A stretch of 64,000 nucleotides of DNA from NCBI GenBank assembly GCA_013396915.1, contig VWZL01005131.1, positions 143,531 to 207,530 of the forward strand, written 5' to 3'. This document shows, in pieces, positions 1-12,404 of the stretch (position 1 is its first letter; each line of letters begins with the position of its first letter). The translations under genes were made by a program, and so were the position numbers. This stretch comes from Stercorarius parasiticus. Its lineage: Eukaryota > Chordata > Aves > Charadriiformes > Stercorariidae. The notes below the pieces were generated by a model. The model worked only from the letters and a program-made list of their open reading frames with translations. It was not told the origin of the DNA and made no database searches.

Positions 1-380
1 CTTTTTGTGATTACCCACAAAGAGAAAAACTGTTATTTACACATTTTTATTGGAAATCTTAAGTGCAAAATGGAGTTTTAAAAGGTATTTTGTGTGATGA
101 AAGAATAAATCTAAAATTTCAGCCAGAAAGGGAACATAATTTTCTCTATGCATGCAGAAATATAGAAGAAATGGTCTAAAATGATCAGCAAAAAAATCTT
201 TTACAATGTGATTTAAATTATCACTACTAGATTGAAGAGTCATCAACTTCATGGGTTACAATCAAAGAATTCCTAGTTACTTTAAATCTGATGGAGGAAT
301 AGTATCATAGAGAAAGTAGTAAACCAAGTTTTCCTGCCTTTTTAAGTCTCTCAACTCTCAACGTTAGTATAGAACTTGGT

Positions 381-463
381 TATGTTGTGTGGGGTTTTTT
401 GGGTTTTGGGTTTGGTTTCTTTGTGTTTTGTTTTGGTTTTTTTTTTGTTTGTTTGTTTGTTTC
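381..463. repeat. G/T-rich low-complexity tract with GTTT repeats
   Basis: The plus strand is almost only G and T for about 80 bases, ending in four GTTT units. The two overlapping short frames here (one per strand) translate to Phe/Trp-rich and Lys/Pro/Asn-rich peptides, as expected from low-complexity DNA and not from a gene. A mirror-image A/C-rich tract occurs near 15215. Confidence 0.8.
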
Positions 464-1239
464 TTGCAGATTAAACATGTAATAATAATTGCAGCATATT
501 ATTGTAAGAAGGGGAGATACTTCAGCAAATTCCATTACCACAGAGCTACACAACTTCCTCCTAAAATACATGTTGCCTAGAAAGCACCTGTAGCAATTTG
601 AGCTTCACTTGATATACATTGAAGCCCAGTGGCCTTACACAATTTAGTAAAGCAAATTTAGTTCCCATGTGCAACAATTCATGTGCCTGCCTGATGTTAA
701 CCAACAAAAGTAGGACATGAGAAAAAAAAAATCTTCCTCTCAATGCACAAGAAATTAAGTTTAACAAAGGTTTGGACAAGATTTTATCTGAAAGTTTATC
801 CCAAGTTACAGCATTACAAAAGACATATATGCTAAGCTTAAAGCTCTTACTTTTATGGAAATTTATGGCATGTTTTTTTTTTTTTTCCTTAGGATACAAC
901 CTTAAAGTAGAATTATAGTCTTTGCATGATGGATTCTGAGAAGAGCATCATTTCACCTTTTAATTTCATTCAGATGTCATTCCTAATAAAATTTCTCATG
1001 TGAGGATAAAATATCTTCTGGGATTTGAGGAATGCCTTCTTGCAGTGTTTTAATTCAGAGTCTTCATATGACCATATCTAAAGGTTAAAATGACCTAAAA
1101 CTTTATACTGAATTTTTCATGCTAAATATTACCATGTTGGTCATAAAAAGTACTTGCAAAAATAAAAGAAAAAAATACCATTTTATTTGTTGACTAACAG
1201 GTAGGTATGGAAGCATGGAGAAAAGTTATTGTTTTATTA

Positions 1240-1240
1240 N
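1240..1240. other. Single undetermined base (N)
   Basis: One N in otherwise continuous AT-rich sequence. Unlike the N at 9849, the sequence on either side is not duplicated, so this looks like an ambiguous base and not a gap. Confidence 0.9.
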
Positions 1241-4200
1241 CTGTGCTAACATTGTTTTTTTACAGGAACATTTCAGAAAATTACAATTTCCTTACATTTT
1301 AGGGTTCACTATCATAAGTAAGATGTTTGCTTTTCAGTTTTGCAGGGAAAAGGAAATTCTTTTTTCAGTAAAACCTGCAAGATAAGGTCTCCCATGGTCA
1401 TCTGTGTAGCTAACGGTTCAAAAAAAGGTTTTTTTTTTCTCTTTAAACACATGCTTGAACAAAAGGCACACTGGTAAAAATGGGTAATTTGTTTTATTAA
1501 TCAGCCAACATTGGCATGCAGCAAAACGGGAGGAAAAACAGTATGAAAGGTTAAAAGAAGAGAAAAACAGAGCATTAATAACAATTTAAAAATCAAATAA
1601 GAAATAAGAAATCAGGGCGTCTCAAATGATTTAAGTGAAATGAAACAAGGAAAAATGCTAAGACAAGTTTCTTGCAGCAGCTGGTTTCAGATGGAATATA
1701 ATCACACTTCTAAAAGCAAGTAGAATGGCATCCTGCCAAAGTCCCTGAAGTAGTGCCTTGTGATTCATGCTCGCACAGCAAGCTGTCCTAATGATCCTTT
1801 TCACAAGGTATTTTACACGGTGCAGCTTTATCTGTTTGGGCAAATACCTGTGGCTATGTCTAGAGCGGCACCCTAAGTGGTGGTGGGGCCTGGGCAGTGT
1901 TGCTCAGCTGGCTGTACTGCTAAATTCTTGTTGCAGGTCTATTGATGGAAATCTGCCATGCTTTTGGGCAGTGCCAGCTGGCACTCTCTCAAACAAATCA
2001 TGGGCAAGTATGGCAGGTTAGTGCAGGTCAGCGATCATTCCTAAAAGATTAGAAAGCAACTGTCTCACTTCGGGGGCTGGGACAGTTTAATCCTACAGTC
2101 ATGACCAGACTTTGCCAGTTGGTATAAGCACCAGAGAAGAGGCTGTTTTCTGTATTGTTTACCGATATAGATGTAATATACTTTCCCTGTATGCAGCACT
2201 AGAGTTTCTGAAAAGCACTGGAGGAGTATAGCAATTTGGTTTGTTCATAATATTTCCAATAATGAAGTCTTAACAAGCTCACCCTGAGTTTTCTCTGTGC
2301 TTAGGGGAAAAGTAACTGTCTCACAGAGTACCATGAACATAATATATAATTCATGCAGATTACATGTTTCCTTAAGAACCAAGCTAACTAGGACTGTATT
2401 CCTAGTTTCAACATCTCCTCCAAAAACAAAATCATAATTTAGCTACAGGGACATCATTGAATGAGCAGCAAAAGCTTAAACTGATGTGAAACTACTGTCT
2501 TTTCTTTCACTGATAATCAAAAAAGCTAAAGCCCCAAGTAAACAAAGTGGAGAATTTCAGCTTTTCCATACTAGCAATTAATTATGCCAAACAATGTGCA
2601 AATCAAGAATTATTCAGTAAAGCCATCTATGAATAATTTAAAACGGTAAATAATTCCAAGCTTTTTGCAATTCGAGAAAGCACAAGTCATGGTAAAAAGA
2701 TGTCCCCAGGTACAATTTACCGTAAAAGGCAGAGTTCTAACCTACCAATATTTTAAAGGATTTTAGAACAAGGGAGGTGATACAACATCTTCTATAGACC
2801 TATTTTATTTAATGAAGAATGACTTTCAAATTTTTTTTTAAATGCCTTCTGATTTACTTGAGAAAATATTATAAACTGTCTCCAACTGCTCTAGATTGAC
2901 TCTTATAGGAAAGTCCTTTTTTATGAATTTAGAGTAACTCACAACTCAGTGTTAACACAGGATGAGGGCCTCTTAGAAGTATAGAAAAGATCATGGTGTC
3001 ATGGACATCCAGTGAAAATGAGTTTCTTTCTCCACATTTTAGCTGACACTTAGACCACCTTTTTCTTAATTTTCAAATATATTAGTAAGCTTCCATGCAA
3101 TTTTTCCTCATTGTATTTCCTGTTTTATTATTATCCCCGCGTATTTTTTATGTTTGTCTGTATGTTCAGACAAATATATACTCTCTAACACTGTACAAAT
3201 AAAAAAAAGTCTATTGCAAAAAAACATGAAACATCATTTTTCACTGTAATGCTATATTTAAGGTGTTGACATAAAACTTTATAAGTTGCTCATAAATGCA
3301 GATACTATTTTATAGCAAGATGTATAAAGAATGTGTGTCATGAACAGATTTGACTCACAGAATGTTAACCACCTCCTGACTTTGCTGAAGTTTAGAGAAA
3401 AAAAATAATAAAGCTTTGCTGAGATAACATGTATTTTTTCAAAGACGTGACAGTTTTTAGAGAAAAAAAATCTTTTTGTTTTGGAAGATAACAAGGAAAG
3501 TGTTTTTATTTGAACTTCAGCTAATTTTGTTACAACAGGAGAAGTCTGATCCACTGAGAATTTTCTATCCAAATAAGTGACTTCAATTATGACTGTGGAA
3601 ATGAGGTGACATTCAAAGTTGGTATATGGCAAACCCACATCTGTCAGTCTTTAATTGAAAGTCAATAATACACATTATGCCAATGAGAGGAGACCTTGCC
3701 TGAGGAAGGAAAATTTTAAGCCTGTCAACAGACAATTTCTTTTACAGTGAATGGAAAATCATTTACCCACGTTTAAGATTTTCTGTTCGTGGTATTTCAG
3801 GTATAACAGCTTGGTTTAGTGAAACACTTCTTTTTTTTTTCTTTTGCTAATGGAGTGTAGAAATGGTAACGAACAAATCGCGCAAAAGGAACAAAGAAGT
3901 AAGGAATCATAACTGTGGTAGTTCATCATAACAGTAGTAGTTCATACCAGTTCATTTGCAACTGAAATTATTTTAAAAACCTCCACATAAGAAAGAGAAA
4001 AAAACCACAAGAATTCTTTTAAGTATGCTGAACTTAACTACTGGACTTAAGGCAAATGCCCATTTAACACAATCCTAAATGGTAAGTAATTTGCATGCAG
4101 AGTTTGTAATTTTGTACCTTTTATTTAAAAGACTAAAAAATATCCCCTTCCTAGACACAGGTGTTTCTGACACAGTTTATGTTCATGGCTAAGCTGAATT

Positions 4201-4652
4201 GTTGAGTTAATCATTGTGTCTCCCTGCCATCTTTTGCAAATCAAAACTAACTGACACTTAGTGAGATGGGTGGAACCCAGAAAGACCGAGGTCGGAGCTG
4301 AGGTATTCAGTCCCACTGGCCAGGCAGGAGGATAAGAAAACAAATCAGCCTCTTCTTATCTTCTATACCTTTCTTTTATTTAACAATATAATTCTTTGTT
4401 CTTGCAGCTGTAGTACAGTAAACATGTTTCTAAGAGACTATAGCTCTCATTAGGCTCCACAGTTTTCATATAGGAAAGGTATTTTATGGGTCAAATGGTA
4501 GATACTGAGCAAGACTTCCACCTTTCTATAGAAATAGAGTCAGTTTGAATAAACTTTGTACTTTTAAGCTAATATCTGTGGAGAAAACAACCACAAGTGC
4601 CATGTTTGCCAAGACTGGAGGGATTCTGAAGGTGAATTTTATGCTGCTACAG

Positions 4653-4684
4653 TTATTATTATTACTATTATCATTATTATTATT
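4653..4684. repeat. Imperfect TTA trinucleotide microsatellite
   Basis: About ten TTA units with two interruptions (one ACT, one ATC). It causes the Leu-rich run in the overlapping short plus-strand frame, which is therefore not evidence of a membrane protein. Confidence 0.85.
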
Positions 4685-7600
4685 CTTTAAGTCTTTGTCC
4701 TTTATAAGAAGCAGGCATTCTACTTGTCCTTTTCAGCTTCCATCTTTTCTGGTTTGTCATATGTTTGAATATATGGTCACATTAAGTACATATTTTATAA
4801 TGTACCTTTTCCCATTCAAAATGCTGGATAAAAAGATTTAGTTTAAAATTTCTATTACGTACTTCCGTTTTTTCTGTGAAGTTGTTGCATGACTAAATCC
4901 ATGCAGGAAGTTGTGAAACAAAAGACTTGAAATGCATCTGAAATGCAGGTTTTAGAACAACCTTATCTAAAGCCACTGTCTTTTTTTTATTTCCATTTTT
5001 TCTTGTTTTTTTTTCCTTTTTTTTTTCCCCCCAGTTGGAAAAACTGCTTCTATTCTGCCATCTCTTTTTGGAAGGAAATAAAACAATCTTCCATCACCAA
5101 AATTTGTCTTCATCACTTAATTGTAATTTCACAGGGAACTTGCATAGTTCCATACTTTTGACCAGTACAAATTTAGTTTGCAAGGGTTGTAAAATTATGT
5201 TGTATTTAAAGAGACGCAATGCAAAAGAACATTTTTATACTCTTATAGATAACTTGTTTCTGGAGGGAAAAAAATCCGTGTTACTTGTATGACAGTCTTA
5301 ACACTGTCTTAATATCTCTGTCTTCTCTGCAGTCATTTCTGGAGTAGAGGTGACTTGGGAGAGTTACCTGGCTGCTATTTTCTACTCAAATTTTGACCTC
5401 AGAAAGAAATCTGGGCCCTCTCCATAGAAGAACATGCCCTATTTCAAAGTTGTAAGAATTTCATATCTGAAGTGCTGAACTTTTCAATTGCTTGGGATCT
5501 CATTAGAAAGTTCTCTTACAAAATCAATATTTTTTTTTTCCGAAGCCATCCAAGTAATGAAAGTTAATAAACCATTTTAGTTACAAGTTAGCTATCTTCC
5601 AGGTTTCAGACTTGTTTTTCAGAGATGGCGTGGATTAGTGTTAAGTAGAGTATAGGAATCTTCTTTCCAAAGGCTTTTAAACCAAAACTTCGCTAGATAA
5701 GGGACTTTACAATGGTTCCTCTTGATATCAGTAGAATAAGATATGGATTCATTCTCAGGGATCGTTCCCCAAAGATTCTTAGCATACAATTTTGTCTGGT
5801 TATAGTAACACCATTTTTCCATGCAGTAGACATTCCTCAGTAGGATCTAGTTAGATGGTATTTGAGGACTCTACTTGATATATATCTGTGACATTTTTAT
5901 TAACTATACAAAAGCATTTTAATATGGAAATTGTTAGGGAGTTCATTAGTTCCAACAGGGCAAAGTGATTTTGTGTATGCAAAACAGATACTGTGTTTCA
6001 AAAATGTTAAAACCTTGAATGAAAAGCATAGTGATTGTTTTAGGTAGGCAAAAGTTTATGCTGACAGGTTTATGATGCAATATGCAATATACACACGTAT
6101 AACAAATGCAATTGTGTCTACACTGTGTTGAAAAAGTAAGAGTTGCAGTAATTAATTATCTGTTTCAGTTCAATTTGCTTTCTATTGAGAACATCTCATG
6201 CTGTTTTATAGTACTTAATAAAATCTAATCCATTAGACAATGTGATAGAATCTTATAATACATACTGACTGCAGGCCCCCTTTGGTTCTAAAATCAATTT
6301 ATATGTAGATGATACCCATTTTAAACGTCCTCCAAAATAATTTAGTTTACAGTTTCAAATAGTACAAACTAAGTACTTCTTGAAGGCCAATATCAAGTTC
6401 ACAAATTCTTTTCATTTTCATGTAAAAAAAGAAAGCGAAGCTCAAAAAAAAAAAAAAAGATTCATTATTTCAGGGAAAAAGCTAAAAACCCACAATGTTC
6501 ATTAATTAAAAAAAACAAACAAGAAATGAGATAACTATGATGTAATTTTGGGACTTGTTCTGAAAGTTCATTGCTAGCATATGTGGAAATACAAATTAAT
6601 AAATAGAGCAACTGGGAAATTTTCTGTAAAAGAAAACAGAAAAAAACCACTTTGCTTTCCTCACCAAGGATGGATCAGTCTAAACTGGAATTGATTGTAA
6701 AAAGGATTTTTGCTTTAAAATAAATTTGATATCATTAAAACATTTTCTCATTGTCCTTTTGACCCAACTGTTTGAACGGTATGTGTACTTTCTAGATTTT
6801 TTATTTATTCAATTTTGCTTTGCAAGTGTGAATATAATAAGAAAATAAAAAAGAAAGGGAAAATAAATAAAATATTTGCATATAAAGAGTATTTATATTA
6901 GTAAGAAAGGCAGCTGAGAAGGAAGCTAGAGCTTTATGTGTCATACAGACTCAGAAGGAAAAAAAACCACAAAACAATTGAATCTTAATAATTGCAGGAC
7001 AGAAAAACTACTTCACACACAACAGTATGAGAAAATCACACACCATTAATTTGATTAATATAAACTTTATTTATGACAGGCAGAAAACATTAAAAAGAAT
7101 AAATCCTATATCTCTAAGTTAAATTTTATTATTCTCTTTACAAGTGGCTAACTTGCTGCTGTCTTTTAACTTCTAAAAATAAACAGTGTTCAAGGGATCT
7201 AATAAGAACAATCATTATATATCACGATTTTGACTGTTGATGGCTTTTTTTGTTGGAACCATTACCAGAGAAAAGGTCAGAAATCAATCACAATCCCCTA
7301 TCTAACACAAAGGAGTCCTTTAAAATGTTCTATAGCTGCCTACATTTTCAGAAGGGGTCTTTGCATGCTACATTATTCACATGGCCTGCAAAACTCCTTT
7401 TTTATGACCAGTCTAAAACAGGAAGAAAAGAGGCATTTGATCTTGCAAACTGAGACATGAAACTTAGGAGCTGTTCCTCTACGCTTGTAAATATTGAGAA
7501 GGCAGTAGAAAAAATAAAATAATTTTGACCTCTATTTCCAATTTTACACACAGAATGCTTCTAGAATTTAGAAGTTGGGAGAAATTAGTCAATACAATTG

Positions 7601-9262
7601 AAACTGGAAATTTATTTTGTGTGACTACTATTTATTTTTGTCTAAATTATAATTACCATGCAGCTGTACCAAAACATTTCTGAACCTGAGAATACTATTC
7701 TCAGAGGGAAACGTTTTGTTCAGGACACAACTAATATTATGCTTTACCCTTGGGGCATTACCTTATAAATAAATATATAGGACTCAAGCTGGAAACACTT
7801 TGACAAATATGTTCAAAACTAAAGATTTCTGTACTGTGGCCCAAGTGTCAGAAGACAGTCATGGTATTAGCTCAATTCTTTCTGAGGGATTCATCTCATG
7901 TTTCGACATTTCAAAATTTGACAACTAAGCTTATTTTAGTTATCCTAAGCTTCTTTGTAGCCAAGAGGGAGAGAGAGCAGCCTGCATTTAGAGTAAGAAC
8001 TTTGCTATAAAGATGAAGTTTCTAGGATAAAAATATAGCAAGCCTGCCTGCTACCAAGAAAAACTTCTTGAGTAGAAAGCAAAGCACACATTTATCTAGC
8101 ACTTGATAATGGCAATATAAGAGAGGACAAACTTACAGCACCTGTGAGAGAAGAGCTAGGTGTGTTTCTCATGGTATGGTCTCTTTCTCTCTCTTCATCT
8201 CCCCTGATTAATTTAGAAATTCCTAAAAATTTTTTATTATCTTTTTTATTTGTATTTCTTCGTTGGACCTTTTAACGTAAAACAATTACCCCAAAAGCCA
8301 TTCTAAGGCATATGCCTGTGGAGTGAAAGAGAAGAGGGTCCAAAAAGATTTCTCAGTGTTTATTTATGAATAGACATAGCCAGATTAATTGCATTACTGT
8401 TTAATGGAATAAATATTCAATTACTTTTGCAACGGCTTTTCAATTAAGTAAACTCTCTATAGCCAATTTAAGTGTCAGAAGAATGAGATTGAAAGCAGAC
8501 ATTTTTAACTACAAATTAAAGCCCATAGATATTTTTTCTCCACTCCTATTAAAAAAAGAAGAATACTGAATTTTCAATTTTGTGAAACAGTTATAAAGTA
8601 GGTTATCTACAAGCTTGTTTTATGAATTGCAGTGTAATTCAAATGCTTCTTTCTACAGAGGAATAGTTAAAATATTATAATTCCCTGTATAAGGTACTTT
8701 CCCTATTGTTATAAAAAAAATACCTGTGGGCTGTTCCTGTATTTGACATGTATACTTAAATTTTCCAGCATTTTTTTATATTTACACTTTCTCACAAGAT
8801 TATGAAAATAATGAAAAAAAAAAAAACATGAACAATTTAAGTTCATCAGCTTCATGTCAGTAACAGGTGGCAGCAAAGATGAGAGGCCAGATTGTTAGCT
8901 TCTATAAGTATTAGAATAGCTCAGCTGATGACAGTGAATATGTGATCCAAGTTACACAGCTAAGATTTTAGGTCTCATAAGCTGTTTAGAAAATAACTCT
9001 GACATTGAGCTAACTTTTTCTTCTTGTCTGCTTCCTTTGTTGAAACAAAGTGTAATTCTACCATGACATCTCCATTGACTTCTGTTGTGAGCTCGAGTTA
9101 TTTTAGTTCTATTGATTATAATAGAGCTACTTGCATAAATAAAATAAGGTTCTTGCAATACTTCCTAGAAATAAGTGTTCATTTATTACCACAAAAATAG
9201 AACAGCATCTCAGTCTTTACATATAGCTCCCTAAAACTTATTTTGAACAGCGATTCAGCTTA

Positions 9263-9296
9263 CATACGTATACACACACATATGCAAACACACATA
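9263..9296. repeat. Short degenerate CA/TA repeat
   Basis: Imperfect alternating purine-pyrimidine stretch of ACAC and ATAC units, lying just upstream of the CR1 insertion that begins near 9310. Confidence 0.65.
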
Positions 9297-9350
9297 GCAT
9301 GGGAAAGAAACAGGAGTCATCAGAGACGTGTGCACACCTGCAGGGCTATG

Positions 9351-9848
9351 ATCTTACTGGCATTACAGAGTCATGGTGGGATGGCTCCTATGACTGGAAT
9401 GTTGGAAAGGAAGAATACAGGATCTTTAAGAAGGACAGATAGGGGAGACAAGGAAGGGCTGTCGTCCTCTATGTCAAAGACCAACTGGAGTGCATGGAGC
9501 TTCACCAGGAGATGGATGAGGAGCCGACCAAGAGCTTATGGGTCAGGATTAAAGGGAGGGCAGGGACAGGTGATATTACAGTGGGGGTCTCCTACAGGCC
9601 ACCCAACCAGGAAGACTGAGCAGATGAGGCCCTCTATAGACAGGAGCAGCCTCACATTCACAAGTCCTGGTCCTCATGAGGGAATTCAACCACCCTGATA
9701 TCTGTTGGAGGGTCAAGACATGCTGCACCTTGTTCTCACCAACAAGGAGGGGCTGGTAGGGAATGTGAAGCTCAAGGGCAGCCTTGGCTGCAGTGACCAT
9801 GAGATGGTGGAGTTCAAGATCCTTAGGGCAGCAAGGAGGGCGCACAGC
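9351..9848 (+). repeat. First copy of a 498-bp direct duplication
   Basis: This block is repeated at 9850-10347 at a constant offset of 499. By eye the copies differ at one base only (T at 9582 versus G at 10081). A single N separates them. The block carries CR1 endonuclease sequence from the ITESWWD motif through SDHEMVEF. Near identity and the N point to an assembly artefact and not a biological tandem duplication. Confidence 0.95.
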
Positions 9849-9849
9849 N
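9849..9849. other. Single N at a duplication junction (probable assembly gap)
   Basis: This N sits exactly between the two 498-base copies. A one-base N flanked by the same sequence on both sides is what is left when two overlapping contig ends are placed next to each other and not merged. Confidence 0.9.
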
Positions 9850-10347
9850 ATCTTACTGGCATTACAGAGTCATGGTGGGATGGCTCCTATGACTGGAATG
9901 TTGGAAAGGAAGAATACAGGATCTTTAAGAAGGACAGATAGGGGAGACAAGGAAGGGCTGTCGTCCTCTATGTCAAAGACCAACTGGAGTGCATGGAGCT
10001 TCACCAGGAGATGGATGAGGAGCCGACCAAGAGCTTATGGGTCAGGATTAAAGGGAGGGCAGGGACAGGTGATATTACAGGGGGGGTCTCCTACAGGCCA
10101 CCCAACCAGGAAGACTGAGCAGATGAGGCCCTCTATAGACAGGAGCAGCCTCACATTCACAAGTCCTGGTCCTCATGAGGGAATTCAACCACCCTGATAT
10201 CTGTTGGAGGGTCAAGACATGCTGCACCTTGTTCTCACCAACAAGGAGGGGCTGGTAGGGAATGTGAAGCTCAAGGGCAGCCTTGGCTGCAGTGACCATG
10301 AGATGGTGGAGTTCAAGATCCTTAGGGCAGCAAGGAGGGCGCACAGC
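9850..10347 (+). repeat. Second copy of the 498-bp direct duplication
   Basis: Same content as 9351-9848. This copy runs on into unique CR1 sequence (endonuclease C-terminus and linker), while the first copy is continuous with the upstream flank. Removing one copy and the N would restore a single simple CR1 sequence. Confidence 0.95.
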
Positions 10348-10635
10348 AAGCTCACTACCCTGGACCTCAGGAGAGCAGACTTTTGCCTCTTCAGGGATCT
10401 GCTTGGCAGAGTACCATGGGAGAAAGCCTTGGAGGGAGAAGGGGCCCAAGAAAACTGGTTAATATTCATGCATCACTTCCTCCAAGTTGAGGAGGAACAC
10501 ATCCCAACAACGAGAAATTCAGTCAAAAATGCCAGGAGACCTATGTGGATGAACAAGGAGCTTCTGGAAAATCACACAGAAAAGGGAAACATACAGAGGG
10601 TGGAAGCAAGGACAGGTACCCTGGGAGGAATATAG
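9850..10635 (+). pseudogene. CR1 ORF2 endonuclease region, broken
   Basis: In the LINE this domain nicks target DNA to prime reverse transcription. The catalytic Glu of ITESWWD is at 9867-9869 and the SDH motif at 10291-10299, both typical of APE-type endonucleases. The frame is broken: a stop follows FKKDR, a second stop follows PPNQED, and an internal deletion of about 100 bases (relative to the 50.8-kb fragment) puts the C-terminal part (about 10204-10635) in another frame. This C-terminal part continues into the linker, which contains PMWMNKELL. It should not encode an active protein. Confidence 0.85.
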
Positions 10636-11059
10636 AGAAATTGTCCGAGCAGCCAGGGATCAGGTTAGGAAACCTGAAGCCTAGAGTTAAATCTGGCCAG
10701 GGACATTAAGGGCAAGAAAAGCTTCTATAGGTATGTCAGTGATAAAACGAAGACTAGGGAAAATGTGTGCTCTTTCTGTAAGGAAATGGTCACCTGGTCA
10801 CCCAAGATATGAAGAAGGCTGAGGTACTCAACAAGTTTTTTGCCTTAGTCTTCACCAGTAAGTGCTCTAGCCACACCACCCAAGTTGCAGAAGGCAAAGG
10901 CAGGGACTGGGACAATCAGGTACTGCCCACCGTAGAAGAAAATCAGGTTCAAGACCATCTAAAGAACCTGGAGGTGCACAAGTCCATGAGACCTGATGAG
11001 GTACATCTTGAGGGAACTGGTGGATGAAGTTGCTAAGCCACTATCTATCATATATGAGA

Positions 11060-11980
11060 AGTCATGTCAGTCTGGTGAAGTTCCCACCAACTGGAAAAGG
11101 GGAAACATAACCCCCATTTTTAAAAAAGGGAAAAAAAGGAAGACCTGGGGAAATACAGGTCAGTCAGTCTAACCTCTGTGCCCAGCAAGATCATGGAACA
11201 GATCCTCCTGGAATGTCTGCTAAGGCACATGGAAAATAAGGAGGTGATTGGTGACAGGCAACATGGCTTCACTAAGAGGAAACCATGCCTGACAAATCTG
11301 GTGGTCTTCTATGACGGCGTTACGCCGTTGGTGGATAAGGGAGAGCAATTGACATTAACTACCCGGACCTGTGCAAAGTGTTTGACACTGTCCTGCACGA
11401 CACCTTTTTCTCTAAATTGGAGAGAGATGGATTTGACAGATGGACCACACAGTGGATAAGGAATTGGCTAGATGACTACACTCAACGTTGTGATCAATGG
11501 CTGTTGATCAAGTGGAGACCAATGATGAGTGGCATTCCTCAGGGGTCGGTACTGGGACCGACGTTGTTTAGCATCTTTGTCAGTGACATGAACAGTGGGA
11601 TTGAGTGCATCCTCAGCAAGTTTGCTGATGACACCAAGCTGTGGGGAGCAGTCAACACGCTGGAGGGAAGAGATGCCATCCAGGGGAACCTGGACAGGCT
11701 TGAGAGGTGGGCCTGTGCAAACCTCATGAGGTTCAACCAGGCCAAGTGCAAGGTCCTGCACCTGAGTCAGGGCAATCCCAAGCACAAATACTGGTTGGGC
11801 AGAGAATGGCTTGAGAACAGCCCCGAGGAGAAGGAGTTGGGGGTGCTGGTGAACAAGAAACTCAACATGAGCTGACAAAGTATGCTTGCAGCCCAGACAG
11901 CCAGTTGTATCCTGAGCTGCATCAAAAGAAGTGTGTCCAGCGGGCCAAGGGAGGTGGTTCTTCCCTTCTACTCCGCTCTC
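11060..11980 (+). pseudogene. CR1 ORF2 reverse transcriptase region, broken
   Basis: The reverse transcriptase copies CR1 RNA into DNA at the nicked target. Landmarks in order are [16 protein letters not shown] (about 11087), QHGF (11259-11270), a [12 protein letters not shown] block (about 11366), a GIPQGSVLGP block (about 11531) and the catalytic FADD (11621-11632). The FADD is intact. Frame changes occur near 11140-11165 and near 11335. A stop follows LNMS at about 11874, and CR1-like sequence continues in the same frame after it (CIKRSV, FYSALLRPPEYC). The long antisense frame at 11468-12055 is a shadow of this region. Confidence 0.9.
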
Positions 11981-12017
11981 CTGAGACCCCCGGAGTATTG
12001 CATCCCAACATAAGAAG

Positions 12018-12404
12018 GACATGGATCTGTTGGAGTGAGTCCAGAGGAGGGCCATGAAGATGATCAGATGGCTGGAGCACCTCTCCTATGAAGACAGGCT
12101 GAGAGAATTGGGGTTGTTCAGCCTGGAGAAAAGGCTCCAGGTACACCTTATAGCAGCCTTCCAGTATCTGAAGCAGGCCTACAGGAAATATTGGGAGGGA
12201 CTCTTTATCAGGGATTGTAGCGATAGGATGAGAGGTAATGGTTTTAAACTAAGAGAGGGTAGAGTTCGATTAGATATTAAGAAGAAATTGTTTACTGTGA
12301 GGGTGGTGATGCCCTGGAACAGGTTGCCCAGGGAAGCTGTGGATGCCCCATCCCTGGAAGTGTTCAAGGCCAGGCTGGAAGGGGCTTTGAGCAGCCTGGT
12401 CTAG
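12018..12404 (+). pseudogene. CR1 ORF2 C-terminal region
   Basis: The frame from about 12054 to 12404 carries the conserved CR1 C-terminal pattern: RWLEHLSYEDRLRELGLFSL, then RGNGFKLREGRVRLDIKKK, then WNRLPREAVDAPSLEVFKAR, ending in SSLV and a stop. The 3' UTR follows immediately. Its frame is separate from the reverse transcriptase part. I can say what it belongs to, but the biochemical role of this C-terminal region is not clear from sequence. Confidence 0.85.

Larger units (their letters stand above)
1..9309. other. AT-rich non-coding DNA, no gene seen
   Basis: No open frame here resembles a protein family I know. The longest frames (for example 561-899 and 3279-3638, both on the minus strand) are AT-driven and rich in Phe, Leu, Lys and Ser, with no domain pattern or flanking splice structure I could defend. 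The stretch holds homopolymer runs (T at 872-886, A at 6444-6458, A around 8813-8826), a G/T-rich tract near 381-463 and a TTA repeat near 4653. One undetermined base lies at 1240. It could be intergenic or intronic. Confidence 0.75.

Noticed and set aside
561..899. A 112-codon minus-strand frame (and a 119-codon one at 3279-3638) as possible host genes
   Set aside because: Composition is AT-driven, with no domain pattern, no convincing start context and no sign of splicing. Frames of this length are expected by chance.
4653..4684. Regularly repeated short units here and at 40159, 56191 and 59729 as possible CRISPR-like arrays
   Set aside because: Units are 3-4 bases with no spacers. They are ordinary microsatellites.
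6444..6458. Poly(A) run as a possible processed-pseudogene or SINE tail (also near 8813-8826)
   Set aside because: The upstream sequence matches no gene or SINE I recognise, and no target-site duplication was seen.
9243..9698. A 151-codon plus-strand frame rich in Arg and Ser, repeated at 9784-10197
   Set aside because: It is an out-of-frame reading of the CR1 endonuclease region, and its repetition comes from the 498-bp duplication.
9351..10347. Interpretation as a true biological tandem duplication within a CR1
   Set aside because: Near identity plus an N exactly at the junction fits an assembly artefact better. It is kept as a finding on that basis only.
11468..12055. A 195-codon open frame on the minus strand, among the longest in the window
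   Set aside because: It is antisense to the CR1 reverse transcriptase and C-terminal region, and its sequence is the mirror of that coding bias. It has no domain of its own.
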